NCBI RefSeq assembly: GCF_004348315.1
Contig: NZ_SMKC01000035.1
Coordinates: 1-36,226, forward strand
Length of the DNA stretch: 36,226 nucleotides
DNA from: Streptomyces sp. 8K308
GTDB taxonomy: Bacteria > Actinomycetota > Actinomycetes > Streptomycetales > Streptomycetaceae
Direction: 5' to 3'
The notes under the pieces were generated by a model. That model searched no databases and had not been told where the DNA came from. It worked only from the letters and a program-made list of their open reading frames with translations. How positions within the stretch are numbered: the stretch's first letter is position 1; each line of letters starts with the position of its first letter. This document shows positions 22,891 to 30,784 of the stretch, piece after piece. A program made the translations under genes and the position numbers.

Positions 22891-23541
22891 ATGTCCCCTC
22901 GCAGCGCCTCGGTCAATGCGGATATGCGGCGCCGCTCCCGGGAGCGGCTGCTCCAGGCGACCGTGGAGCTGGTGTCCGAGCGTGGATACGAGGCGACCAC
23001 CCTGGGCGACATCGCCGATCGGGCCGGCTCGGCGCGCGGCCTCATCTCGTACTACTTCCCCGGGAAGCGGGAGTTGGTGCAGACCGCCGTCCGCCGGTTG
23101 ATGCACCTGACCCTCAGCGAGGCCCTGGAGCGGCCGCCGGCCCCGACCGGTCCGCGCTCCGGCGAGGAGCTGCTGGCGCGGGCGATCGACGCGATCCTGG
23201 GACTGGCCCGGGATCGGCCGGTGTTGATGCGGGCCCACATGGCCGGGCTGCTCCAGCAGGACCAGTTCGTCCAGTGCGCCGAGCAGCAGCGGCTGGCGGC
23301 ACTGCTGCGGCAGACCGTGGTCGGTTACGGCTCCCGGGATCCGGACACCGACTATCCGATGCTGCGGGCGCTGTTGATGGGCGCGGTGGTGGCACAGCTG
23401 CTGCCGGGCGCGGCCATGCCGCTCGAGCGGTTGCGCGGGGAGTTGTTCGAGCGTTACGGGCTCGACTGGGAGTTGGGCGTCCCGCCGGGCGGAGGACCGC
23501 CCGGCGGGACGTCACGACCACGTCAGTTGACTCCGCGGTAG
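22891..23541 (+). CDS. TetR-family transcriptional regulator
   Basis: A 216-residue TetR repressor. The N-terminal HTH (about 8-60) reads RERLLQATVELVSERGYEATTLGDIADRAG then ISYYFPGKRELV, fully typical. The C-terminal ligand domain is about 150 residues and not assigned to a subfamily. The tail PPGGGPPGGTSRPRQ is low complexity because it is encoded by a terminator hairpin. The ATG follows GGGAG. It probably represses itself through the dyad at 22859-22875; other targets are not identified, the convergent neighbour being unlikely. Confidence 0.93.
   Translation: MSPRSASVNADMRRRSRERLLQATVELVSERGYEATTLGDIADRAGSARGLISYYFPGKRELVQTAVRRLMHLTLSEALERPPAPTGPRSGEELLARAIDAILGLARDRPVLMRAHMAGLLQQDQFVQCAEQQRLAALLRQTVVGYGSRDPDTDYPMLRALLMGAVVAQLLPGAAMPLERLRGELFERYGLDWELGVPPGGGPPGGTSRPRQLTPR
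23478..23511. terminator. 15-bp stem-loop inside the TetR coding end
   Basis: Perfect CGTCCCGCCGGGCGG with its complement, tetraloop agga, between the convergent TetR and LVIVD genes. The stem is translated as the TetR tail. Likely bidirectional terminator. Confidence 0.75.
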
Positions 23542-25007
23542 CTGGGCTGGGTCTGGACGTTGAGCTCCGAGAGCCGGACGCGCTCGGCGCTGTCGGTGCG
23601 CGGGTCGTCGATCCGCAGGACGTCGAGGCCCTCCTGGTCGTTGGAGTAGATGTAGCCGTTGTAGTAGTAGGCGGACCAGGAGCCGCCGAAGGACAACACG
23701 TCCTCGGTGAGCGGTCCGCGCTCGAAGTAGCCGATCTCGCGCGGGTTCCTCGAGTCGGTGAAGTCCCAGATCGAGATGCCGCCCTGGTACCACGCCTGGA
23801 CCATGATGTCGCGGCCCCGCGCCGGGATCAGCGAGCCGTTGTGTGCCACGCAGTTCTCGGTGTCAGCCTGGTCGCGCGGCATCTTGTAGTAGCTTTGGAA
23901 GACCAGTTGACGGTTGTCGCCGCGGCCGGTGATGTGGTAGATGCCGTCGGCACCGAACTCGTCGCCGGTCTCGGGGGTGCACATCGCGCCGCTACCGCCG
24001 CCGAGTTCGTCGGTGAACACCACCTTGGAGCCGTCCTGGCTGAAGGTGGCCGAGTGCCAGAACGCGAAGTGCTCGGTGTCCTGCACCTGGTCGATGATGT
24101 AGGGCCGGGCCGGATCGGAGATGTCCATCAGTATGCCGTCGCCCATGCACGCGCCGGCGGCCAGGTCGAGCGCCGGGTAGGCGGTGATGTCGTGGCAGCC
24201 GCTGGTGGCGGAGCCCGACTCGTCACCGGGGAAGCCGCCGTCGGGGAAGAGCACGTCGAAGGACGAGAGTTCGGCCCGCTCTGGCGCGTCGCGGGGCACG
24301 CGGACGATGGAGATGCCGTCGTGCGGCGGCTGGCAGTCGGGGAAGGACGCGCTCGGCGAGTAGGAGGAGACGTAGACGTAGAGGTCGCGCCGGTCCGGCA
24401 CCAGGGTCTGGGTGTGCGAGCCGCAGGAGGTCTCGACGGCGGCCACGTACTCCGGATTCCGCTTGTCGCTGATGTCGAAGATCCTGATGCCCTCCCAGGA
24501 CTCCGCGACGGCCGCGGACTGGGGGACGCTGTTGCAGGAGTCGTCGCTGCGCGAGGAGTCGACGGCCAGGACCAGCAGGTCGCCGCTGACCGCGACGTCA
24601 CCCTGGCCACCGGGGCAGAGCACCTGGCTCACGATCCTCGGCGAGGAGGGGCGGCTGATGTCGTAGACGACGAAGCCGTCGTAGTTGCCGGCGAAGGCGT
24701 ACCGGCCCTGGAAGGCGATGTCGGAGTTGGTTCCCGCGAGCCCGGAGGCGTGGGGGACGTGGGCGACCGGCGTGATGTTGTCGCTGTGCGCTATCTCGCC
24801 GACGCCGGGTATCTCGCCCTCGGCTATGGCGGCCCTGACCTCGGCCCGCTCGCTCTGTGAGACCTCCTCCCCGGGGACCGAGCCGTCCCCGGGGTCCGGG
24901 GTGGCCGAGGCCGGGCTCGCCACGAAGAGCGCGGCCACCAGGCCGGAGACGGCGGCGAGTGTGCCAAGCCGCCTGCGTCGCACCCGGGTTGTGTGCAACG
25001 ATGTCAC
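23523..25007 (-). CDS. Secreted LVIVD-repeat beta-propeller protein
   Basis: A 494-residue exported protein. The signal peptide (about 1-35) has an RVRRRR stretch then a hydrophobic core ending ASPASA, so Sec or possibly Tat. The mature part carries LVIVD-like repeats of the form D-I-S-x-P-x-x-P (YDISRPSSPRIV, FDISDKRNPEYV, MDISDPARPYII, WDFTDSRNPREI), predicting a beta-propeller. Several Cys could form disulfides. Function unknown. GTG 25007 is chosen for the SD GGGAGG and the signal peptide. Divergent from the DUF305 lipoprotein; the pairing of these two is, as I recall, common in Streptomyces. Confidence 0.9.
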   Translation of the reverse strand: MTSLHTTRVRRRRLGTLAAVSGLVAALFVASPASATPDPGDGSVPGEEVSQSERAEVRAAIAEGEIPGVGEIAHSDNITPVAHVPHASGLAGTNSDIAFQGRYAFAGNYDGFVVYDISRPSSPRIVSQVLCPGGQGDVAVSGDLLVLAVDSSRSDDSCNSVPQSAAVAESWEGIRIFDISDKRNPEYVAAVETSCGSHTQTLVPDRRDLYVYVSSYSPSASFPDCQPPHDGISIVRVPRDAPERAELSSFDVLFPDGGFPGDESGSATSGCHDITAYPALDLAAGACMGDGILMDISDPARPYIIDQVQDTEHFAFWHSATFSQDGSKVVFTDELGGGSGAMCTPETGDEFGADGIYHITGRGDNRQLVFQSYYKMPRDQADTENCVAHNGSLIPARGRDIMVQAWYQGGISIWDFTDSRNPREIGYFERGPLTEDVLSFGGSWSAYYYNGYIYSNDQEGLDVLRIDDPRTDSAERVRLSELNVQTQPSYRGVN

Positions 25008-25029
25008 GCGTCCTCCCTCGAATCCGCGT

Positions 25030-25090
25030 GTTCCGCTCCGGTCGGGCGGAACGTGATCCCTCAGTATCCGCCGGCCCATGTACATATCAA
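25030..25090 (-). promoter_or_regulatory. Promoter of the LVIVD gene with downstream dyad
   Basis: TTGATA (25090-25085), 16-nt spacer, GATACT (25068-25063) on the minus strand predict a start near 25056. The dyad GTTCCGC-N9-GCGGAAC (25030-25052) follows directly and could be an operator or a leader hairpin. The AT-rich strip 25080-25110 stands out from the surroundings. Confidence 0.45.
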
Positions 25091-25132
25091 AATGGGTAAT
25101 CAAACTGTCATCCGCGTACTTCAGGAGGAGAG

Positions 25133-25798
25133 TTGAAGGACCGTCGCCGCCCCCTGCTCGTCGCTCTGGCCGCCGCCGCGGTCCTCACGCTGGCGGCCGG
25201 CTGTACCGGTGAGGCCGAGCCGGCGGCCGACGCCGACGCCGAGACACAGCAGGTGATCGCTCCGGCCGGGCCAGGGGAACCGGCCAGGACGATCTCGCCA
25301 GAGGAGGCGCGCGAGGCGGCTCAGGAGGGCTCCGAACCCAACGCCGCGGACTTCCGCTTCATGCGGATGATGATCGAGCACCACGAACAGGCCCTGGTCA
25401 TGGCGGAACTCGTCGACGACCGGACCCGCGAGGAGTCGGTGCGGCGCCTCGCCGACCGCATCACCGCGGCGCAGAACGGCGAGATCGCGGCGATGGAGGC
25501 CTGGCTGACGCGCAACGCGGGGGCCGCGGCGGACGAGGACCGGGAGGGGCACGGTGGCCACGGCGCCGGCGCCATGCCCGGGATGGCGACAGCGGAGCAG
25601 CTGGAGGCGTTGGAGGCCGCCGAGGGGGCCGACTTCGACGCGCTCTTCCTCGACCTGATGATCGCCCACCACCAGGGCGCGGTGACGATGGCGACGGACG
25701 CGCTCACTCAGGGGAACGACGGGCTGGCCCAGCAGCTGGCGAACGACGTGATGGCCGAGCAGAGCGTGGAGATCGACCGGATGGAGGCCATGCGCTGA
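25133..25798 (+). CDS. DUF305 lipoprotein
   Basis: A 221-residue exported lipoprotein. The signal has RRR, a hydrophobic core and lipobox LAAGC with lipidated C24. The mature protein is a DUF305 four-helix type with paired histidines: MIEHHEQALVMAE (H83, H84) and LMIAHHQGAVTMA (H179, H180), plus a Gly/His/Met-rich loop (GHGGHGAGAMPGM, about 139-151). This suggests binding of copper or another metal outside the membrane; metal identity is inference. The start is TTG 25133, supported by SD AGGAGGAG and by the signal peptide beginning exactly there. Confidence 0.93.
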   Translation: MKDRRRPLLVALAAAAVLTLAAGCTGEAEPAADADAETQQVIAPAGPGEPARTISPEEAREAAQEGSEPNAADFRFMRMMIEHHEQALVMAELVDDRTREESVRRLADRITAAQNGEIAAMEAWLTRNAGAAADEDREGHGGHGAGAMPGMATAEQLEALEAAEGADFDALFLDLMIAHHQGAVTMATDALTQGNDGLAQQLANDVMAEQSVEIDRMEAMR

Positions 25799-25893
25799 CG
25801 CCGGGCGCCGGCGGTCGGCGGCTAGGTCCTGTCCTGTCGATCTTGTCGGATCAGCCCGCGGCGTCCGGTGCGGTGCTTCCCCAGACTTCGTCC

Positions 25894-25937
25894 GGGTGGG
25901 GGTGCCCCCTGCACGGAGTGCTCGGGGGAGTGCCCCC
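25894..25937 (+). repeat. Inner inverted repeat, left copy
   Basis: A 44-bp copy rich in G5 and C5 runs, itself containing small palindromes (GGGGGTGCCCCC). It pairs with 26095-26138 with only 2 mismatches. Confidence 0.85.
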
Positions 25938-26094
25938 ATTCGCCTCGCTCACGGCGCCCCACGTGGCGGAGCCGTACATCGGCGGCAACGCAGCTCATAC
26001 GTGGCCGTACGCGCGCAGCGCCGACATGCCCCACGCCGCGGAGCGGCATTTCGGGGCCGCGAGGCGCGGGGTAACGCGGCGAGGTGCCGCGTTC

Positions 26095-26138
26095 GGGGGC
26101 ACTCCCCCGAGCACTTCGGGCAGGGGGCACCCCCACCC
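26095..26138 (-). repeat. Inner inverted repeat, right copy
   Basis: Reverse-complement partner of 25894-25937, 42 of 44 positions identical. Confidence 0.85.
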
Positions 26139-26192
26139 AGGCCACCAGGCCCGGGGAGTCGCGGGCCCGGCAGGATCGGCAGGACAGAACAC

Positions 26193-26552
26193 CTAGCGCG
26201 CGACGGCCGGCTGCCGCTCGTGGCGGGCGGCGGCGAGCACCGCGTCGAGCAGGCCGGGGAAGCGGGCGTCCAGGTCGGCTCGGCGCAGCGCGTTCATCTT
26301 GGCGGTGCCGCGGTAGACCTGCCGGATGACGCCGCTCTCACGCAGCACGCGGAAGTGGTGGGTGCTGGTGGACTTGCTCACCGGCACCTCGAAGACGGAG
26401 CACGCGAGCTCCTCGTCCCCCGCGGCCAGCCGACTCACCACGGCGAGCCTCACCGGGTCGGCGAGCGCGTGCAGCACCTCCTCGAGCCGGATCTGCTGGC
26501 GCGCCGGGTGCGGAAGATCGCGGCCGGCGGCGCCTGGGCTGCTCGGGGTCAT
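26193..26552 (-). CDS. ArsR-family transcriptional regulator
   Basis: A 119-residue winged-helix regulator. It has ALADPVRLAVVSRLAAGDEE (first helices), the recognition helix VSKSTSTHHFRVLRESGVI and the wing YRGTAKMNALRRADLD. Only one Cys, so it is not an obvious metal sensor; it resembles ArsR proteins that respond to organic or redox signals. It is divergent from a flavin oxidoreductase and probably controls it. ATG 26552 has no SD but has TACAAT 7 nt upstream. Its stop TAG is part of the CTAG at the edge of the mobile element, so its original C-terminus may have been altered. Confidence 0.9.
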   Translation of the reverse strand: MTPSSPGAAGRDLPHPARQQIRLEEVLHALADPVRLAVVSRLAAGDEELACSVFEVPVSKSTSTHHFRVLRESGVIRQVYRGTAKMNALRRADLDARFPGLLDAVLAAARHERQPAVAR

Positions 26553-26559
26553 ACGGGCG

Positions 26560-26565
26560 ATTGTA
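26560..26565 (-). promoter_or_regulatory. -10 box for leaderless ArsR mRNA
   Basis: TACAAT on the minus strand, 7 nt before ATG 26552. Confidence 0.55.
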
Positions 26566-26598
26566 CGAGAGGTCCCCCCGCGACCGACCACCCAGTAG

Positions 26599-26629
26599 TA
26601 CGATGCCTCTCGAATTATTGAGTGGCATC
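26599..26629. promoter_or_regulatory. Candidate ArsR operator at the reductase promoter
   Basis: GATGCC-TCTC, 8-nt AT-rich spacer, GAG-TGGCATC (26602-26629): 10-bp arms with one mismatch. TACGAT at 26599-26604 is a candidate -10 for the rightward reductase gene, so the dyad covers the expected start site. Confidence 0.6.
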
Positions 26630-26673
26630 TCGCCGCCGGACCCGCCGGGCCGGCCGACTGTGGAGGACGTCGC

Positions 26674-27756
26674 ATGAGCGCGCTGTTCGAGCCCTGGACA
26701 CTGAGATCCCTGACCGTCCCAAACCGGGTCTGGATGTCGCCCATGTGCCAGTACTCGGCGGCCACCTCGGGGCCGGACACCGGCGCCGTCAACGACTGGC
26801 ACCTCACCCACTACGGATCGCGGGCGGTGGGCGGCGCCGGGCTGATCCTGGTCGAGGCCACCGCGGTCAGCCCGGAGGGCAGGATCAGCCCGGCCGACCT
26901 CGGGCTCTGGAACGACCGGCAGGCCGAGAGGCTGCGCGGGATCGCCTCGTTCGTGACCGGGCAGGGTTCGACCGCTGGTGTCCAACTTGCCCACGCGGGA
27001 CGCAAGGCGTCGACCGACCGTCCCTGGCGGGGCGGCGGAGCGCTGGGGCCCGAGGCGGGCGGCTGGCGGCCGGTCGGGCCGAGCCCGCTGGCGTTCAGCG
27101 AGGACAGCCCGGTGCCGACGGAGCTGACCGTCGAGCGGATAGGCGAGGTCACGGCCCAGTTCGCGGCGGCCGCCCGGCGGGCGCTGGACGCCGGCTTCCA
27201 GGTGGCCGAGATCCACGGCGCGCACGGCTATCTGATCGGCGAGTTCCTCTCCCCGCACAGCAACCGGCGCACCGACGCCTACGGCGGCGACTTCGCCGGC
27301 CGCACCCGCTTCGCGCTCGAGGTGGTCGACGCGGTGCGGGCGGTGTGGCCCGAGCGGCTGCCGCTGTTCTTCCGAATCTCGGCCACCGACTGGCTGGCCG
27401 AGAACGGCTGGACCGCGGACGACACGGTGCGGTTCGCCGCCGACCTGCGGGCCCACGGGGTGGACGTGCTCGACGTGTCCTCGGGCGGCAACGCATCGAA
27501 CGTGCGGATACCGACCGGTCCCGGGTACCAGGTGCCGTTCGCCGCCCGCGTGCGGGCGGAGACCGGGATGCCGACGGCCGCCGTAGGGCTGATCACCGAG
27601 CCGGCGCAGGCCGAGAAGATTCTGGCGAGCGGCGAGGCTGACGCGGTGTTCTTCGGCCGCCAGTTGCTCCGCGAGCCGTACTGGGCGAGGCGGGCGGCAC
27701 GCGAGTTGGGCACGGATCCCGGCCACCGGCCGGCGCAGTACCACAGGGCCGCCTGA
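26674..27756 (+). CDS. NADH:flavin oxidoreductase (old yellow enzyme, YqjM type)
   Basis: A 360-residue FMN-dependent ene-reductase TIM barrel. C25 in SPMCQYSA is the redox-tuning cysteine of the YqjM class. The substrate-binding pair H181/H184 is in EIHGAHGYLIGEFLSPHSNRRTDAYGG, and the HAGRKAS segment and C-terminal VGLITEPAQAEKIL...FFGRQLLREP bind FMN. It reduces activated C=C bonds such as those of enals or quinones, often in electrophile defence. ATG 26674 has a GGAGGA SD. Divergent ArsR and the dyad between them suggest induction by an electrophile. Confidence 0.95.
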   Translation: MSALFEPWTLRSLTVPNRVWMSPMCQYSAATSGPDTGAVNDWHLTHYGSRAVGGAGLILVEATAVSPEGRISPADLGLWNDRQAERLRGIASFVTGQGSTAGVQLAHAGRKASTDRPWRGGGALGPEAGGWRPVGPSPLAFSEDSPVPTELTVERIGEVTAQFAAAARRALDAGFQVAEIHGAHGYLIGEFLSPHSNRRTDAYGGDFAGRTRFALEVVDAVRAVWPERLPLFFRISATDWLAENGWTADDTVRFAADLRAHGVDVLDVSSGGNASNVRIPTGPGYQVPFAARVRAETGMPTAAVGLITEPAQAEKILASGEADAVFFGRQLLREPYWARRAARELGTDPGHRPAQYHRAA

Positions 27757-27937
27757 CCGCCCGCTGGCCGGCGCGCCCGGCGGTCGCCGGACACGCGCTG
27801 TCAGTGCCCTGGTACACACTGGCCTCGTCCGGCGGCGAACGTCGGATCGGCGGTCCCGGGCGGATCGGCCGGTGGAGACGAGGGCCGTGGGGTGTCCGGT
27901 TACCCGCATCGGGGAGACCGGGGCCCAGCGGGGCCAG

Positions 27938-27943
27938 TAGGGT
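27938..27943 (+). promoter_or_regulatory. -10 box for leaderless ung mRNA
   Basis: TAGGGT, 8 nt, then GTG 27952; no SD. The rest of the 195-nt gap 27757-27951 holds no gene I can support. Confidence 0.5.
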
Positions 27944-27951
27944 GACGGACC

Positions 27952-28629
27952 GTGGCAGCACGACCATTGAACGAGATCATCGAGCCCGGCTGGGCCGAGG
28001 CCCTGGCCCCGGTGGCCGACCGGATCGCCGCCATGGGCGACTTCCTGCGCGCCGAGATCGCCGCCGGGCGCACCTATCTGCCCGCGGGGACCAACGTCCT
28101 GAGAGCCTTTCAGCAGCCCTTCCAGGAGGTCCGGGTCCTGATCGTGGGTCAGGACCCCTATCCCACGCCGGGCCACGCGGTGGGGCTCAGCTTCTCGGTC
28201 GCCCCCGACGTCCGCCCGCTGCCCGGCTCGCTGGAGAACATCTACCGGGAGCTCAACACCGACCTTGGGCTGCCCCGGCCGTCCACCGGCGACCTGACGC
28301 CCTGGACGGACCAGGGCGTGCTCCTGCTCAACAGGGCGCTGACGACGGCGCCGCGCCGGCCCGGGGCCCATCGCGGCAAGGGCTGGGAGGAAGTCACCGA
28401 GCAGGCCATCAGGGCGCTGGCCGCCCGGGGCAGGCCGCTGGTGGCCGTCCTGTGGGGGCGGGACGCCCGGGGGCTGCGGCCGATGCTCGGCCCGGTTCCG
28501 ACGGTGGAGTCGGCCCACCCCTCCCCCATGTCGGCCGACCGCGGGTTCTTCGGCTCCCGCCCCTTCAGCCGCGTCAACACGCTGCTCGAGGAGCAGGGCG
28601 CCGCGCCGGTGGACTGGAAGCTGCCGTGA
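27952..28629 (+). CDS. ung: Uracil-DNA glycosylase, family 1
   Basis: A 225-residue Ung that excises uracil from DNA in base-excision repair. Diagnostic motifs: [19 protein letters not shown] with catalytic D68 (water-activating loop), LLLNRALT (N127, uracil recognition) and the [26 protein letters not shown]-intercalation loop with H189. Length matches the family. Start GTG 27952. The next gene begins inside its stop as GTGA, so the two are coupled although the functions look unrelated. Confidence 0.97.
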   Translation: MAARPLNEIIEPGWAEALAPVADRIAAMGDFLRAEIAAGRTYLPAGTNVLRAFQQPFQEVRVLIVGQDPYPTPGHAVGLSFSVAPDVRPLPGSLENIYRELNTDLGLPRPSTGDLTPWTDQGVLLLNRALTTAPRRPGAHRGKGWEEVTEQAIRALAARGRPLVAVLWGRDARGLRPMLGPVPTVESAHPSPMSADRGFFGSRPFSRVNTLLEEQGAAPVDWKLP

Positions 28630-29663
28630 CCGAGGGCCCGGCGGCCGGTCCCCGGTTCGTGCTGGGGGTGGATTCCGGTGGCTCCGGGCTGCGCGTGGCG
28701 CTGGCCGGGACGGCGGCCTTGGGGGCGGCGGCCGAGCCGGGCCGCGTGGTGGCGTCCGACGAGCCGGTGCCGACGGACGGCGGCGGCATCGACGCCGGCC
28801 GGCTGGTCTCCCGACTGCTGCCCATTGCCCGGGAGTTGCTGGCCGAGGCGGGCGGCTCGGACGTGGCGGCCGTCTGCGTGGGCGCCGCCGGGATGGCCAC
28901 CCTCGGCGGGCGGCTGCGCGCCGAGTTGCCCGGGGCACTGGCTGCCGGGCTCGGGGTGCGTCGGACCGTGCTCGCGGCCGACGTGGTGACGGGGTACGTG
29001 GGGGCGCTCGGCGGGCGGCCGGGCGCCGTGGTGGCCGCCGGCACCGGGCTGATCGCCCTGGGCCTCGACGGGCACCGCTGGCGGCGGGCGGACGGCTGGG
29101 GCCATCTGCTCGGCGACTGCGGCGGCGGCTCCTGGATCGGCCGGGCCGGGCTGACCGCGGCCCTGCGCGCGCACGACGGACGCGCCGGGGGCTCCGCGGC
29201 ACTGCTCGCCAGGGCCGAGGCCGTCTTCGGGCCCGCCACCGGCCTGCCGGGTCTGGTGTATCCGCGCTCCGACCGGCCAGCATGGCTGGCCTCGTTCGCG
29301 CCCGAGGTCGCCAGGTGCGCGGCCGCGGAGCCGGCCGACCAGGTCGCGACGGCCATCCTGCGGGAGGCCGCGGGCGAGATCGCCATCAGCGCCGCCGCCG
29401 TCTGCCCGCCGACCGCCGAGCCACGCATCGCCCTCACCGGCGGCCTGTTGCGGCTCGGCGAGCCGCTGCTGCGGCCGCTGCGGGAGGAGTTGGCGGCGAG
29501 GCTGCCCGAGGCCGCGCTCGTCCCGGCGGCTGGCGACCCGCTGCGGGGCGCGCTCACCCTGGCGGCGCGGGCCGCCGTCGGCGAGCTCGGGCTGCCCGAG
29601 GAGCCCGGGTTGCTCGTCCTGCACGACACGCCGGCCCACGACGGCCGGGTGGCGGCGCGGTAA
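28626..29663 (+). CDS. BadF/BadG-type ATPase, N-acetylglucosamine kinase-like
   Basis: A 345-residue ASKHA-fold protein. The phosphate-1 motif [13 protein letters not shown] is at the N-terminus, the middle [12 protein letters not shown] and [15 protein letters not shown] (sugar and Mg binding), and the adenosine motif [14 protein letters not shown] near residue 265-280. Closest functional type is N-acetylglucosamine or N-acetylmuramic kinase; the sugar is not proven. Translation starts at GTG 28626 within the ung stop (GTGA overlap). Confidence 0.88.
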   Translation: MTEGPAAGPRFVLGVDSGGSGLRVALAGTAALGAAAEPGRVVASDEPVPTDGGGIDAGRLVSRLLPIARELLAEAGGSDVAAVCVGAAGMATLGGRLRAELPGALAAGLGVRRTVLAADVVTGYVGALGGRPGAVVAAGTGLIALGLDGHRWRRADGWGHLLGDCGGGSWIGRAGLTAALRAHDGRAGGSAALLARAEAVFGPATGLPGLVYPRSDRPAWLASFAPEVARCAAAEPADQVATAILREAAGEIAISAAAVCPPTAEPRIALTGGLLRLGEPLLRPLREELAARLPEAALVPAAGDPLRGALTLAARAAVGELGLPEEPGLLVLHDTPAHDGRVAAR

Positions 29664-29759
29664 CGCGGCGGCGAAGCGGGCTCACACCGACGCGCGGGAC
29701 AAAACGGGATGGAAGGTGACCCGATCCCCCCTGGCGAACTGCCCAGCACGTCAAGGCAT

Positions 29760-29765
29760 TAACAT
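29760..29765 (+). promoter_or_regulatory. -10 box for leaderless CbiX-like mRNA
   Basis: TAACAT, 8 nt, ATG 29774; no SD. Confidence 0.4.
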
Positions 29766-29773
29766 GCGGCGAC

Positions 29774-30664
29774 ATGAGCTCCCCCACTGGGCCGGAACAC
29801 GGCCTCCCCGTACGAATGCCGCGTCCCCGTCAGCCGGGACGTCACCGCCGCCCGGAGCCCGCGTCCGCACCGGAAGGCGCCCCGACGCTGGTGCTCGCCG
29901 TGCCCGGCACGCCCTCCGCCGCCAGCCTCTCGCTGGCCGAGGAGGTGGTGAGCATCGCGCGCTCCGAGCTGCCCGGGCTCGACGCCCGGATCGGCTTCGC
30001 CGAGAGTCAGGACGAGGAGTTCCCGTCCCTGCAGCAGGTGTTGGCGCGGATCGCGGCCGAGGCCGGTGGCGACCTGGACGACGCCGAGCGGCCGGCGCCG
30101 GTCGTGGTCCCGCTGCTTGCCAGCCCGGACAGCGCCCATCTGCGGGTCATACGGCAGGCGGTGTTGAGCAGTGGCTCCGGCGCGGGGCTCACCGACGTCC
30201 TCGGTCCGCACCCGCTGCTCGCCGAGGCGGTGCACGTGCGGTTGTCGGAGGCGGGCCTCGCCCGCGCCGACCGGGCCCGGCTGTTCACGGTCGCCACGGC
30301 GGCCGACGGCATCGTGCTGGTCACGGTGGGGGGCGAGGATGCGGTGCAGGCGGCCGGCATCACCGGGATGCTGCTCTCCGCGCGGCTCGCCGTGCCAGTG
30401 CTCGCCGCGGCCCTCGACGAGGAAGGCTCGGTCGCCGACACGGCGGCCCGGCTCACCGAGGCCGGCTCGCAGCAGCTCGCGCTGGCCCCCTGCCTGATCG
30501 GCCCCGAGGTCCCGGACGGTCTGCTGGCCGCCGCGGCCGAGGAGGCCGGCTGCGCGGCGGCCGAGCCGCTGGGCGCCTACCCGGCGGTCGGCAAGCTCGT
30601 GCTGTCGACCTACATGGCCGAGGTGGGCATCACCCCGCAGCGCCCCGGTTCCCCCGTCGGCTGA
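29774..30664 (+). CDS. Sirohydrochlorin chelatase-like protein (CbiX fold)
   Basis: A 296-residue protein with two CbiX/CbiK-like repeats after an Arg/Pro-rich, apparently disordered N-terminus (1-36). The repeats are recognised from LVLAVPGTPSAAS...LAEEVVSIARSELPGLDARIGF and VVVPLLASPDSAHLRVIRQAV...LGPHPLLAEAVHVRLSEAGLARADR. The active-site His of true chelatases (usually AHGS at the first strand) is replaced by VPGT (43-46), so metal insertion into sirohydrochlorin is doubtful; H122 is the only His near the second site. As I recall, many Streptomyces carry this variant. No siroheme gene is adjacent. Confidence 0.75.
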   Translation: MSSPTGPEHGLPVRMPRPRQPGRHRRPEPASAPEGAPTLVLAVPGTPSAASLSLAEEVVSIARSELPGLDARIGFAESQDEEFPSLQQVLARIAAEAGGDLDDAERPAPVVVPLLASPDSAHLRVIRQAVLSSGSGAGLTDVLGPHPLLAEAVHVRLSEAGLARADRARLFTVATAADGIVLVTVGGEDAVQAAGITGMLLSARLAVPVLAAALDEEGSVADTAARLTEAGSQQLALAPCLIGPEVPDGLLAAAAEEAGCAAAEPLGAYPAVGKLVLSTYMAEVGITPQRPGSPVG

Positions 30665-30704
30665 GCGGACGGGCCGGCGAGCGGCCTCCCCCGGCGACGC
30701 AGAA

Positions 30705-30753
30705 GGCCCGAGACGCCCCGCGGTTGAGCTCACCGCGTGCGGCGCCTCGGGCC
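30705..30753. terminator. Bidirectional hairpin terminator
   Basis: GGCCCGAG-ACGCC pairs with GGCGC-CTCGGGCC (13 bp, one mismatch); an inner GCGGT/ACCGC stem sits in the loop. It lies between the convergent CbiX-like and YjbQ genes. Confidence 0.75.
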
Positions 30754-30784
30754 CTGTCATGTCAGGACCCCGCCGCCCACCGGC

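Larger units (their letters stand above)
25822..26196. mobile_element. MITE-like inverted-repeat element
   Basis: A 375-bp noncoding element bounded by CTAG on both sides. Left end (from 25822) and right end (to 26196, read backward) match over about 30 bp: CTAGGT, then CTGTCCTG, CGATC, TG and CGG with scattered differences. Internally it carries a 44-bp inverted repeat. There is no transposase. The CTAG flanks fit the 4-bp target duplication of some IS5-family elements, so it could be a non-autonomous relative. It fills the whole gap between convergent DUF305 and ArsR genes and must fold into a long hairpin. Confidence 0.75.

Noticed and set aside
25822..26196. CRISPR array or attachment site
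   Set aside because: Only two inverted copies, no direct repeats with spacers, no cas or integrase gene, no tRNA end.
25843..26621. Several open frames inside the inverted-repeat element
   Set aside because: They follow the palindromic sequence, are repetitive and have no SD; the element reads as noncoding.
26338..29283. 981-codon leftward open frame
   Set aside because: It runs antisense through the reductase, ung and kinase genes, is Arg/Pro-rich, and shows no family. Shadow frame.
27952..29663. ung and the BadF-type kinase as one functional pathway
   Set aside because: The GTGA overlap shows coupling but the biochemistry has no evident link.
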